Assembly (NCBI RefSeq): GCF_032854445.1
Contig: NC_088295.1
Location: 46,921,385-46,985,384, forward strand
DNA from: Liolophura sinensis
Lineage: Eukaryota > Mollusca > Polyplacophora > Chitonida > Chitonidae
Length of the DNA stretch: 64,000 nt
Direction: 5' to 3'
In this document: piece after piece, positions 1 through 12,099 of the stretch
Layout of the letters: every line of letters starts with the position of its first letter
How positions within the stretch are numbered: the first letter of the stretch is position 1
Translations under genes and position numbers: made by a program
Notes under the pieces: model-generated
Told to the model about the DNA's origin: nothing
The model's database searches: none
The model's input: only the letters and a program-made list of their open reading frames with translations

Positions 1-1043
1 TTTTCTCTCCACACTTGGCCCAGAGCTGACCGACATATTGTCCAGTTCGTCATGGCTGCCAGAGCACGTGCCTTTTGACATCCGGTTGCCAGTGTTGACA
101 ACTGACTGAACAAGTGAACATTCACTGTTCATTCTTGCAACTGTATCTAAAGCAGATTGTTCTGTAGCAAGACTACATTTCGGACAAGTTCCTCCAAAGT
201 AGTGCGCCGATGCTTGACAATGACATCGGCTTGACATTTCTGCTCATTGCTATCTATACAAATGGAGATCCAAATGCGCACTTAGCTAAAAATCTGTTGT
301 CTGCGCACAGTCATTCAAGCCTCATTTTCGTACCTAAATTAAGTTGGATATCAAATGGCGTCTTGTAAAACATTCTTTTTTTAAATAATAAAAAAACCCA
401 GATGTGATGCTTGCTTAAAAAAATAAAATAAATGCACATGGTTTACACAAAAATATATGTGTTGACGTTCACCAACGCATTATTTCAGTTAGAAAAGAGA
501 AGAACAACACATGGCCATGTGTATTGCGAGTCTTCATACTGTCGCCATTTCCACCTCTTCAATAGCCAGTATATATTAAAAAAAAAAAAATAATTTTAAA
601 TAATTTTGTCACCAAAAACTTTTACCATTTCACTGATTTTATGACTAATCCAAATTTTTGTTCGCAATTGGCGACAGTGGCCAGCGCCAGTGGAAGCCCT
701 CCTACTGCTGATAAATAACTTGGGTTTTACAACATTTTCATCTACATTTCTGTCATATCATGATGTCTCCTTGTACATCTGCTGCATCACTCAACTGCCA
801 TGCCCAAGACAGCAGACATGAAAACACAACCAGTAATGGTATGCAGATACCTGGCCAACCAGTACCCGGTTAATCCTCATTCCTTTTATCAAGTCAGATA
901 TGACAAGGTGTTTTATCTCTCACTTCAGGCTAACACCTTTGCTGATTTGTACCAGCAAGCCTGGAAAAAAAGCAGCAGAACAAGAACAATGTCCTGCACC
1001 AAACAATAGTTTTATACCAGCTCTCTGAATAGACCAGCTGGGA
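1..1043. other. AT-rich stretch without a supported gene
   Basis: No open reading frame here resembles a known family and I see no convincing splice pair. It lies downstream of the minus-strand USP47-like exon and may hold that gene's 3' untranslated region. If the gene were longer, further exons would be expected here on the minus strand, but none was recognised. Confidence 0.4.
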
Positions 1044-2367
1044 TTATTTCTTGTCTTCTCTTTTAAACGAAATAATGTAAGTGGGAAAATCGTATAAAGA
1101 AAGGGCCTTCTCAATGACATTATCAGCTGACTGTACCTCCTGGAATTCTCCACATGGTCCAGTCCTCTCATATTTCACTGAGATGCTGTCTGCCACATAG
1201 CCACTGATCTTGGCCACCTCTGTGATGAACTGGGCTCCACTGACAGAGCCAGGTAGGTTGATCGTGTACTTCCGGCCAGGAGACTGAGTGTCCACCATGT
1301 CCCGTATAATACATAGGTATTTTGGTTCATCTGCCACACAAACATTCTGTAAGAATAACAAAGATATACAGAGCACTATCTAATGGAAAAATTATATTAT
1401 GCTATTTAACTACCAGTCACCAATAACAAATTGACCTAGTCAAAAAGTTGATCTTATTGAAGACCTAATCTGAATGTGAATATTTGGTAGTTCAAAACCA
1501 GCTTGTACAGAGCAGACTATAATCCTTCACCTTTAGAATTTCACTTAAGACCATCACAAACTATACACACTGCATGTTCTTTATGAATCCCTCTACTAAA
1601 CCAGGCCTATTCATCAGTGATTATAATTATCATGGTGATGGTGACATTGTTTACAGAAGAAAACCTTATTCTTAACATGGTTCGGTGAAGAATCTGATTA
1701 AGTACAATAAAAAAATCTATTGATTTATTTATTTATTTGATTCGTGTTCAAGAATACTCAAGAATATTTCACTTATATGATGGCACCCAGTATTATGGTA
1801 GGAGGAAACGGGCAGACCCCAGGAGGAAACCCATGACCATTCGCAGGTTGCTGTCATACCTTCCCACGTACGGCCGGAGAGGAAGCCAACATGAGCTGGA
1901 CTCGAACCCAAAGCAACGGCATTGGTGAAAGGCTCCTGGGTCATTACACTGCGCTAGTGCCCTAACAAACTGAGAGACAGAGGCCCAAAAAAATCTACTG
2001 GACTTGTCCAACATAAATTGTGGCAATAGAAAGTGAAAACACAGAAATGTAAACATTACACCACAGTCTTCATAACTGTTACCCTGTGAATTAACACCAA
2101 TACTGTCAGACAAGAAATACAGTCGGATCAATGATTGCACTGAAGATTACTATGAAAGAGGGATCAAGGCGCAGAGTTCTAGAGCAGACGAAAGGCTTCG
2201 CAAAGACCATCTTCGGTATTATAAAAGGCAGGAAGTGTTTTACTCTTATATCCTTGAAGACTTGCGCCACTTTCGTTTCTCGTGATGACGATTTGTTACA
2301 GCACGAGACATGAGTCAGGAAAACGCACCTCGGTAGCAACGATTTGCTTATTCTCCCCGGTAACCAT
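1044..2367 (-). CDS. Short USP47-like N-terminal (ubiquitin-like) protein, two coding exons
   Basis: Exon 1 is complement 2329-2367, starting MVTGENKQIVATE, and ends at a GAG|gtgcgt donor. Exon 2 is complement 1044-1346, after a ttattcttacag acceptor, and ends in TAA. Joined in phase 0 they give 113 residues. The start resembles the start of ubiquitin-specific protease 47, and the following EPKYLCIIRD...INLPGS...VAKISGY segment matches the ubiquitin-like region that precedes the USP47 protease domain. USP47 is normally over 1,200 residues with a Cys/His peptidase domain; here a stop follows directly after the ubiquitin-like segment and no protease exon was recognised in the remaining kilobase. 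It may be a truncated paralogue, a short isoform (an internal GAG|gtacag could act as a donor), or a gene whose remaining exons lie outside the window. A deubiquitinase function cannot be claimed. It is divergent from RPL10A. Confidence 0.6.
1720..1986 (+). repeat. SINE, common family, near full length
   Basis: It starts with a TTTATTTATTTGATTC-like head, continues with the family core (CAAGAATATTTCACTTATA, then a CAGTATTATGGTAGGAGGAAAC block) and ends in a CTGAGAGACAGAGGCCC-like tail. It lies in the intron of the minus-strand USP47-like gene. Confidence 0.8.
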
Positions 2368-2581
2368 AATGAGGCCAATATTTGACCCACAGATTTAGAA
2401 GCTCACACACATCGTTTAACTTTTCGTGGATTTGTAGTTAGTTCTCGGGCAGTTTCTTTTGATGAGCAAGTGTTTCTTCCTCATACTGCCGAATAAATAT
2501 GGCTGACACAACTCTCGTGAGATCCCGGATTGCCGGAAACGTGATTTGATCTCTTTCGCCATCGTCAGCAAACCAAGCAAC
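2368..2581. promoter_or_regulatory. Divergent promoter of USP47-like gene and RPL10A
   Basis: The minus-strand start codon at 2365-2367 and the RPL10A start codon at 2582-2584 are 214 bp apart. The plus side has a pyrimidine tract, CTCTTTC at 2551-2557, typical of the 5' terminal oligopyrimidine (TOP) start of ribosomal protein mRNAs and about 30 nt before the ATG. No TATA box is evident. Assignment as a shared promoter is inferred from the spacing. Confidence 0.55.
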
Positions 2582-5500
2582 ATGAGGTGCGATTATGTCA
2601 ACTTTCAATCGTCTCAAATCTAATGGTTAATGTTCGCTAAGATAAGGATAAATGCTGGGATTTTAAGCTATGATCAATACACAGTCCAGTCTTTCACATA
2701 TCACATTGAACTGACATTGTCATCTCCGCTTATTTCACGATTTCAATCATTACGTCCATGAAGCCAGAGGTTTTTGCCGATGTTCAGAACCCGCAATGAA
2801 ACACTAAATGTACATCTGAGTGCATATAAAATATTGTTACCATTAAAATAAACGACGTTAGGCAGGCAAAGTGTTCACTTTATTTTAGACTAGGTTGTTC
2901 CTGTTGTTAGTCAGTGAGCCCCATCTCAGATGTTCACAGTGAAAGCCTGGTTCTGCAACTCCACCATGTTACATTCCCATGTGTTTAGGTGTAGGTCTTC
3001 ACAGATTTGTGAATGTAGTATCATGACATCTTGTTTGACCTCATCTTTTTAGGTGTGGAAGGAATGTTAAAGCTGGCAAATAAATGGTGGGAATGTGTTG
3101 AAAAGCCTCGGCAGAAGACAAAAAGTCAAAACTGGAAGCGAAATGCTTTATTTAGAGGCAGTGTAACGTTGTTGGGGTGGGATTAGGCGAGCTGACGTTT
3201 CCAACCAGTATTGTTTATGTGCCCTAATTTATTGGGTATGGTATATGCATCAAATCAACTTGATCAAGGGACTTTGGATACAAGTCATTGTCAGTTGTAA
3301 AGTAGTTTATTGTAGACTATAGGATCGTAGGTATTACTCTAACAGCACAGTGAAAACCTGGGGTAGCAAAACAAATGGGAGATGTATGACAAGGTCTTCT
3401 ACGAGGTCACACTCACAGTTTGAACTTGTGTAATTGTCTTTATGCTTTTTTGAGATCTTGTGTCCTGACATGATTTCGCATTTTGAGACATTTTGATTTG
3501 TACACAAACAAGGGATAGACCACTTGGCCTAATGGTTCGGGCGGTAGCATTGAGGTGGGGAGACCTGGGATCAAACCCGGGTTGGGTCATACCATTGACT
3601 TTAAAAATGGTACTTGTTGCTGCTTCGCTTAGCGGTCAGCACTGAGAGGTTAGAGCAAGGCCCTGTTTGCCCTGCCAGATTTGGTCACGACAACATGGTT
3701 CCTGAGTAGCAATCGAGCATTTGGTCTGCTTCAGTCCGGTTTAAAAAGTAGACCTTAAAACAAGGCAGTTCTTCATGTGATGGAAATTACTGGGTAGCCT
3801 GAAATGTGCTATTTTTGACTTTGTGTTGATAAATGTCTAGACAGTAATTTCTGTGTTATGGTCACTTACGTGTGGTCGACACCTCTCAAATCTGGTCTTC
3901 AAACACATCCAGTGTCTCTGGATTGTTGGCTGTTCCCTTGCTCTGCTCATGTCTGATCTCAGAAATGATCTTTCAGTGAGGCAGGAATGGAAATATCCTT
4001 GGCACTGTGATTATTGTTCCACAATGAGAGACTTGTTAACTGCCATACACAAAAGCACAAAACTTCTGGAAACTATTCTTAAATATTCCATGAAACCCAT
4101 ATGGATAGGGTAACTTATTGACATACCCTCCTAGAACAGTGACAGATTTTACAAGAGATTTCTGCTATACATTGAGTCATTTCATTGTCATGTCATACAT
4201 TTTTTTTTTTTTTTTTTACAGTAAAATCTCCCGAGATACGCTGTACGATGTGGTGGGCACTGTCCTGCAAGCCTGCAAGGACAAACCCCGTAAATTCACG
4301 GAATCCGTGGAGCTACAGATCTCACTGAAGAACTATGACCCTCAGAAGGACAAGCGTTTCTCTGGAACCGTCAAGTAGGAAGACAGAGGATGATCTGCCT
4401 CCATTGTAAAACCCAAGCTGTTTTCACTGCTACTTCTCTGGTTTGAAGAAAAGTTTTACATGAAATGCCAAGAAAAAAAAAATGCTCTGAATTGTTTTGT
4501 TGGTGAAATAGAAATGGCAAGATTTTTTTTCTAAAGAATTACATGGAACTACCTTACATACTGGTACTTCATTTTTTTATAGTAATTTTGATACAATAAA
4601 AATCTATATTTAGCAGAGTGGAAAATTTTCAGATTGAACGTTCAAGAACATTAGTTTAGAAAAACTAAAGTGCAAAATTCTTGTTATGCAGCAATAAGAT
4701 GGTGCACAATTTTCGAAGCTTTAGCTGCGTTAATAATCATAATAATTGTCCTAAAGGTGATATATTTGCACCTAAGGATTAAAAAGAAGTTTCTCATTTT
4801 CAAATAATGTTGATTTTATTTGGAATAAAATAGCACCATTTAGTAAAAAAAAAAGTCTATTTCGCATGCCCTGGCTAAAAGATGAGCAGTCAAAATCAGC
4901 ATCACCAATGAGGAATTGAAGGTGCATTTCAAACCAGGGAGGGTGGTATAATCACTGCTTGGGTAGCCAGGCTGTTAAGTCTGGCGGACCTCCACCCAGG
5001 GTCTTAAAAAAATGGGGAGGTGAACTGGCCTCTGGCGTGGTCACCGATCAGTAAAGCTCTAATAATTAGATGACCACAGTGAAGTGATCTCAGGTAACAG
5101 GTTAATGTGTTATGTAGGTTGATTGGGGGAAATCTGAAACAACTGTGATCCTGAATAATTATTAAGCGATTTCTTAGTTGTAAGTGTACAACAACAGAGT
5201 TATTTCCCTTTTTGAGTGAATCTGACATTCTGGTAAATTCTGTTAAATTTTTTTGTTTTTTTTTTTTTGTAAAAGACGTCCAGGTTACAGTGCCATCAGA
5301 CATCATTTATGAGAAAAAGTTATGAAGCTTTGATTTACAAAGTTTTGTGAAAGTTGGCCTAGATATCAATTCTAAGACCATCTGAATTACTTGAAATTCT
5401 GTGCAGTGAACAAAAATACAATCTTTATGGCATGAAATACTGGTGTTTAGTATCAAAGCTGAATCAAATGAATCTATTGGGGGGAATTAAGGGAAGGTTA

Positions 5501-7280
5501 AGTAATCACTGCTATATTAAGGGCATTTAGTGAATTCCTTTTTGATAAGTTTGTTGTTTATGTATACTGACCTTATTATCTTGGCTCTTTTGCCGTTAGA
5601 AATGGGTACAGATTCAGATAGCTCTAATCCAGTAGTCAATGGAGACAGACATAATACATGCATGTATCTGGTTATTCAGTTGTAATCTACTCTAAAACTG
5701 AAATATTCTTGAACTTCTGGAGAAAATGTTTTTCCTGGGACAGACTTTAACATTTATGAGAATCCCTGTGGCCAGGAGTTTGCCTAGGTTTTATTTCCTC
5801 AAAAATAAAGAACTCTGGTAGAACCAATTATGAATTTGGACGGACTCACTAAAGCCCTGAGAACCACTTCAAGTAGGGTCAAGCTTGAATTTGTTTCTGG
5901 ATTCCATTTGCTGGGTAGATGAAAGGTGTTGAGCTTTGGTGATCTCCCTTCACTTGTCAAGCCCTGATTATCTCCCCTTATTTGTTAGGCTGAAGCACAT
6001 CCCTCGCCCCAAGATGAGGGTCTGTCTCCTTGGCGACCAGCAACACTGTGATGAGGCTAAGGCTAATGACATCCCCAGCATGGATGCCGAGGCCCTGAAA
6101 AAACTTAACAAGAACAAGAAGCTGGTGAAGAAACTAGGTAAACTTTGCTAATTAGTTCAGTTTATTCAAAACTTCAGGTGGTCAACCATACAGTACATTG
6201 TGAAGAATTACCAAAGACATTTAATTAGAATAAAATTTAAAGATGTCACTCATTTGCTCTGTTTCAAATTCATGAATTAGTTTGAAAGTTCATTGATTAA
6301 TCTGTTTATAGTACCATCAGTAAGTAGAAATCTTTGTGAAATGAGATAGTGTTTTACATGGAGTATTTCTTGTATGTCATCACTCTTTGACTCTTATCAC
6401 ACGAGTTGTGTAGAATTACATGGTTAGACGTCAGCTGAATGTTAAAGCAACATTTCATGTTTTCTTGCTCAATTGGAATACTTATTTTCTCCACAGCTAA
6501 GAAATATGATGCTTTCCTGGCCTCTGAATCGCTTATCCGCCAGATTCCCCGTATCCTGGGGCCTGGTCTGAACAAGGCTGGTAAATTCCCAACCCCAATC
6601 ACCCACAACGAGTCCATGACTGCCAAGGTGGAGGAAACAAAGGCTACTATCAAATTCCAGATGAAGAAGGTAGGGGAACAAATTCTCTCTAGTAATGTCT
6701 TGTCTACAGCTTTTGTGTAATTTAGAGATCTCATTCTTATTAATCTTCAAATCAGTCCATAGCATTTTTCCTCATCATTCTTCACCCATCTGTGGCACTT
6801 GGCCCTATTTCACAGTATGACAATAAACAACAGTGTGATAAATAAATAAATCTCTCACAACGTCAAACACCAATCCACAGTATTGTATTTCTCTTCACAC
6901 AAATGAAGCACTAAAGGCCTTGCAGAGAAGTGAAAAGCCTTTGCAAGAGAAGTTGTTCCTTATAGTAAAACTTAGACTAGGTTTTTGTTGTGAATTCAAT
7001 GACATATGACAAATATATCCATCAGTGTTCTTTTTTACAACTTCGAGATTTTGCTGTTGCTGTAGCATGTACTTGGTGTATTGCTGACACATTTTGTTCC
7101 TGTTGACAGGTGTTGTGTCTGGCAGTATGTGTGGGTCACGTGAAGATGGAGCCAGAAGAACTGGTGGCTAACATCAACCTGTCCATCAACTTCCTGGTGT
7201 CGCTGCTGAAGAAAAACTGGCAGAATGTACGAGCTCTCTACATCAAGAGCACCATGGGACCCTCACAGCGAGTCTATTAA
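2582..7280 (+). CDS. RPL10A: 60S ribosomal protein L10a (uL1)
   Basis: Component of the large ribosomal subunit L1 stalk, which helps release tRNA from the E site. Coding exons: 2582-2586, 4222-4374, 5989-6137, 6497-6669 and 7110-7280; all introns are GT-AG and phases close to 216 residues, against 217 in human. Exon 1 supplies only ATGAG, followed by a gtgcga donor, so the protein starts [13 protein letters not shown]; a nearly non-coding first exon is also the arrangement in vertebrate RPL10A. Recognisable family blocks are [69 protein letters not shown] and the C-terminal [15 protein letters not shown]-like tract precedes the start, implying growth-dependent translational control. AATAAA at 7335-7340 is the likely polyadenylation signal. 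The exon 1 assignment is the least certain part. Confidence 0.96.
3512..3770 (+). repeat. tRNA-derived SINE (third family)
   Basis: It has an A-box-like segment (TGGCCTAATGGTT) and a B-box-like segment (GGGATCAAACCCGGG), then an unrelated body ending near TAGACCTTAAAAC. It lies in RPL10A intron 1. The A/B boxes resemble a tRNA internal promoter, but the sequence has no complete tRNA fold. Confidence 0.7.
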
Positions 7281-7334
7281 GAAACTATAGACCGTTTTTT
7301 CCAGTAACAGTGATTGTGAAATTCATTGCTGTGA

Positions 7335-7340
7335 AATAAA
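7335..7340 (+). terminator. Polyadenylation signal of RPL10A
   Basis: AATAAA lies 55 nt after the RPL10A stop, followed within 10 nt by an A-rich run. Confidence 0.75.
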
Positions 7341-7349
7341 TTGACGGAA

Positions 7350-9911
7350 AAAAAAAAATCAGCTTGAGCCTTTTTGATTTGCTTGTTATCACAATCAAGT
7401 TTGTCAGAAATGGATAAACTGGATTTCATTTTAAGTTTGGTGTATAAAAGTGCTCTTTCAAAAGAACCTAAAGGCCGAAATATTTTTGTTTGGTATATAT
7501 GCATATTTACCAGGTCTCATTTGACAGTAACAGATTCTGTGAACTGTAATGGTAGTTGTACAGGTTAACGCATCATGCTTGTCCGGGCCAGCACGTGTTT
7601 GATGTGCGCAGTAACAAATATTTTGTGCAAGTGATAGTTCGGTGATAACGTTTACTGTGAAGTTTGCTACAACAGCTAAACCTGGCGTCGGTTGTGGGAT
7701 TAAGATAGTCATCGTTCGGCAATTGGTGTCTTGCGTCTTGCAAATATGTACCGTACAGTCGGAAAATTGTTTAATTGGTGTTTTGCGCTGTACTGGAGAA
7801 AATTTCCCTTACACGACGGCGGCTAACATCATGGTAGGAGGTAGTCGGTCGGGGAAAGGCGCGACCATCCGCAGATTGCTGATTGAGGTCAAAAAAGTAG
7901 TGGGCGGCATTACTTAATTGTCGACCTACCCACAACTTCACCCTACACCACTTCCGTCATACACTGAAAAGTATCGAAGGTGATCATTCGCGGTTAGTCC
8001 CAATCACCGATGACCTTACAACTTAAGGTCGGACTGCATTCATGTTCAAACTCGGAATACACGCGAGCTTGACCCAACGAAACTACTTGACTTGCGTCGG
8101 GTCCTGAGCGTTCATGTGTGCGAAATAACGATGCGACTCTCAGTTAACTGAAGTTATACTCCAATCGTTACATGCATGACGGTCTGAAAGGATTAGCGTC
8201 CATGGTTAACTATAGGTCGTAAATGTAAATATTGTAACCTGTTTAAATAGTATGGATCTGTGCGCCGAAACAGACATTCGTATACTAGCAGTAAGGACGT
8301 TCCAGATCAGTAATCGCAAGAACAATTCCGAAAACGACTTGTAACACAAACCACCAAAGAACTAAGAGAACATACCACGTATGAAAATAGGGTGGAATCT
8401 TGCAAAGAGAAGCAGTCAAAAGTCTTCAGTGATGTTGGAGAGACGCAAGGTATGTCCTTATTTAGGCAAAGGAATAAAATCAGTATATAAATTGTGTACC
8501 ATGTAGGAATAGAAGTTGTCGATACCAAAATGTGTATCTCTGTTACGCTGCTCATATGCAACATGGTATCTAGTTCATCACGCCCTATGTCTTCGAGAAA
8601 CGCAATAATGATTTTAAATCCACTCAACAGATTTTATACAAAGGCTTCTCAAAGGATTGCATTCGCCTTGGCAGTGTTAAATTTTGAATATAGCGCCACT
8701 GAGTAGAGAATATTCTGTAAGACGGGCCGACACTTGGAGGTCACGTGACCATCCTTTCTTGTTTAAAACAACATGGCCACCCAATGTTAAAACATTGAGG
8801 AAAAGGTAACTTTGCCACTTCGCTAGCGACCAGTAAGACCTAGTTGTACAAAATAACGTCACGAAAGCTCTGCAGAAGTAGACTATCTGGAAAGCAGAAT
8901 TATACAAATTCAACTGATACAAGATCGCTGACATCGACTCAAGAATAGGCATTTTCCTATGCAATAACGTTGGAAGAACCGTTTTCTTCACCCATGCCGT
9001 TTGTGACTAAGGAGATCACGTGGTCTCTAGCTTCCGATCCGTCTTACTTAATCTCGGCCAATGAAACGGCAGCAAGTTGAGCAATGGATGTAGTCAGTAC
9101 TGGAACCTGTGTTGTTAGAACAGGGGAGGTAACAAGGGTCCATATACTGGCCATAAACCCCCATTAATTTTCCATAAGGGACAGTGTTAACGTTTAGCGC
9201 TGTAACTCAGTCCCAAGCTTTTGTGCATACCTGGCCCAGTCTGTGAGAAAGAAGCTGTAAAAATCTTGACGTAGGTTGACCGTGAAAATCTGGACCTTTC
9301 TATGCGGGCAGTTGGGAGGGGTTCCTTTCAACGCCAAGGGGAGATCAATCGCAGCCTCATCACCATCTGTCTCCTAGTGTCCTCTCGCCCAGAACTTCAA
9401 ACTTTCATCATTAAAACTCATAACTGCCCAAAGTTTAAACAATTTCCATCATTTTGATACCAAGCATGCACCTGTACACCAAAAACGGCAGGAAGGCAGC
9501 AAAAAAGACTTTACACCCTAAATACATACATTTACATTCGTTCCCGAAGAATGGAAGTTATAATGGGGGTCTGTGTCCTACTGGACTAGCAATGGCAGAT
9601 TAATTTATTTGATTTATTTGATTGGTGTTTCACGCCGGCAATGGTAGATGCCCTTAGATGTCAATCGGAACAAGCGTCTGGACTACAACAGCTGATGACG
9701 TATCGGACGGGACTAAAGTTCTCGCGCTCACGTGACCTGTAGATTCCGGTAAGCGCCGGAACTTAAATCCCGCCTGATTCCTGCTTGGGTTGGGCCAGAG
9801 CCTATGTCAACTAATGAGCCCCGTCAATCGCCTTGCCGCCATGTAAATCAAAATACTAGCGCCCCCGGGTTCTTTTAAAGCACTAGTGAATAAACTCCCT
9901 ACTGTATTATA
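7350..9911. other. Intergenic region with SINE fragments
   Basis: No ORF resembles a known protein. Pieces of the common SINE lie at about 7793-7885 (the ACGACGGCGGCTAACATCATGG block) and 9603-9650 (head only). The rest is unannotated single-copy-looking DNA. Confidence 0.5.
7793..7885 (+). repeat. SINE fragment, common family (middle part)
   Basis: It contains a CATGGTAGGAGG-like block and CGACCATCCGCAGATTGCTG, but lacks the head and tail. Confidence 0.65.
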
Positions 9912-10835
9912 GTTTCAGCACAGGTTCTATTGCATTAGTGAATATCCTTGTATAACATTGTTTCAGGACAGGTATTAATGCATTAGTGTGTATCCTGGTA
10001 TAACATTAATTGTTTCAGGACAGGTATTAATGCATTAGTGTGTATCCTGGTATAACATTAATTGTTTCAGGACAGGTATTAATGCATTAGTGTGTATCCT
10101 GGTATAACATTAATTGTTTCAGGACAGATGTTAATGCATTAGTGTGTATCCTGGTATAACATTAATTGTTTCAGGACAGGTGTTAATGCATTCGTGTGTA
10201 TCCTGGTATAACATTAATTGTTTCAGGACAGGTATTAATGCATTAGTGAGTATCCTGGTATAACATTAATTGTTTCAGGACAGGTATTAATGCATTAGTG
10301 TGTATCCTGGTATAACATTAATTGTTTCAGGACAGGTATTAATGCATTCGTGTGTATCTTGGTATAACATTAACTGTTTCAGGACAGGTATTAATGCATT
10401 AGTGTGTATCCTGGTATAACATTAATTGTTTCAGGACAGGTGTTAATGCATTAGTGTGTATCCTGGTATAACATTAATTGTTTCAGGACAGGTATTAATG
10501 CATTAGTGTGTATCCTGGTATAACATTAATTTTTTCAGGACAGGTATTAATGCATTAGTGTGTATCCTGGTATAACATTAATTGTTTCAGGACAGGTATT
10601 AATGCATTAGTGAGTATCCTGGTATAACATTAATTGTTTCAGGACAGGTATTAATGCATTAGTTTGTATCCTGGTATAACATTAATTGTTTCAGGACAGG
10701 TATTAATGCATTAGTGTGTATCCTGGTATAACATTAATTGTTTCAGGACAGGTATTAATGCATTAGTTTGTATCCTGGTATAACATTAATTGTTTCAGGA
10801 CAGGTATTAATGCATTAATGAGTATCCTTGTATAT
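9912..10835 (+). repeat. 52-bp minisatellite, about 18 copies
   Basis: Copies begin with TTTCAGGACAGGTATTAATG, at 9961 and every 52 bp after (10013, 10065 ... 10793), giving 17 units, preceded by a decayed 49-bp unit at 9912. Most units differ by 0-3 substitutions, with no length change across the array. Each unit contains the perfect palindrome TAATGCATTA. The first and last units share TATCCTTGTATA in place of the interior TATCCTGGTATA. Confidence 0.95.
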
Positions 10836-11372
10836 CAGATGTAATATGTCATTAAATGTCCTTTTTGTCTACCATTGTATATTGACAAGTCATGCTATGT
10901 GTTGTATCCCTCGTACTTATGGTCAAAGTACCTTTTACAAAAATATATGTATTTCCCTGCTGGTTAGTGCAGCAGTATTCATTTTCTCATTGGATGAAGT
11001 CAATGAAGTGCTGTTCAACTTCTGTTATAAATTAATCGTACAGTCTAGGAAAATCTATACCTGAGTTATCGTCGCTACACATGTAGCCTGCTCAACTGCT
11101 AGGGGGCGGTTTCTCTCCCCACTAAACCAAGTAGAGCAGTATGTAAATCGGCGTAAGTGACGGGACTCGTTAGTTAATAGCAGAAGTTCATTACCAAATT
11201 AGGTGATGGACTTCCGTTGATAGGCTCTGGTTGAGTGTGGCTCTGCACTGCTTCGTACGTTCAGCTACGCACGTGCGGCTTCTTGTTGCTGAGCATGTGA
11301 AATAGATAGGGAGGTTAGCCCACAAGTCACATGTATATGTCTGTAGATTTAGGTACCTGTAGTTAGCTAGTC
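10836..11372. other. Upstream region of the PM20D2-like gene
   Basis: No gene is supported. The last 200 bp before the ATG presumably hold the promoter and 5' untranslated region; no TATA box or clear motif was recognised. Confidence 0.35.
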
Positions 11373-11879
11373 ATGGCAGAATTGAAACATGTAGCTGATA
11401 AAGCAGTGGATTCGGCCGCCCAAGATCTTTTCTCTCTAAGCCAAGACATCTGGAAAACACCTGAGTTGGCTCATGAAGAAAACGTTTGCACACGAACGTT
11501 TGACTAATTTCTTACGAGATCGTGGCTTCTCAGTGGAATGCCAGTACAAGGGCATGAAAACAGCTTTCCGGGCAACACATGGACCGGAAAACTCTAAGCC
11601 GCATGTGGTGATATTCTGCGAGTACGATGCTCTGCCGGGGATAGGGCATGGCTGTGGACACAATCTGATCGCTGAGCTTGGCGTGGCCGCCGGACTTGGG
11701 GTCAAGGCAGCCATGGAGGCTGCCGGGGAAAAGCTCGGTCAGGTATTTACACAGATATCACATGAGGTGGGGGGTGGGGGATGGTAGAACTTGATCTGGC
11801 AGGAAATGTCAGTCAATCAATTTACTGTATTAAAACCAACAACAAAGACTAGATAAACATCATTCTTTCTCAATGAAAC

Positions 11880-11996
11880 AGATTTCCCTCCCACCATAAT
11901 ACTGACCATCGACTTATTTTAGGCCTATAACTTAAATATTCTTCAGTATGACGTAAAACATCAATGAAATAAACAAATAAATAAATATTTATTATT
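11880..11996 (-). repeat. SINE fragment, common family
   Basis: Reverse orientation: CTCCCACCATAATACTG, then ATTCTTCAGTATGACGTAAA, ending in an AAATAAACAAATAAATAAAT tail. It lies in PM20D2-like intron 1. Confidence 0.65.
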
Positions 11997-12032
11997 AAAT
12001 AAATACAACTGTTTTACTCAGCTTGAACAAGC

Positions 12033-12097
<65 letters not shown>
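12033..12097. repeat. (TA)n microsatellite
   Basis: About 65 bp of uninterrupted TA dinucleotides in PM20D2-like intron 1. Confidence 0.95.

Positions 12098-12099
<2 letters not shown>

Noticed and set aside
1737-1928. Short ORFs across SINE copies, for example 1737-1928, 25367-25621, 26349-26558 and 46504-46959
   Set aside because: They share the same translated repeat text (SRIFHLYD-like) because they read through copies of one SINE, not because they are genes.
3522-3592. A tRNA gene candidate with A- and B-box-like motifs
   Set aside because: The boxes are followed by a SINE body and no full cloverleaf can be drawn, so it is listed as a tRNA-derived SINE.
2587-7109. snoRNAs in RPL10A introns
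   Set aside because: Ribosomal protein introns often host them, but no paired C/D or H/ACA boxes with a terminal stem could be found by eye.
9912-10835. A CRISPR-like or regulatory repeat array
   Set aside because: Units are contiguous without unique spacers, in a eukaryotic genome; it is a minisatellite.
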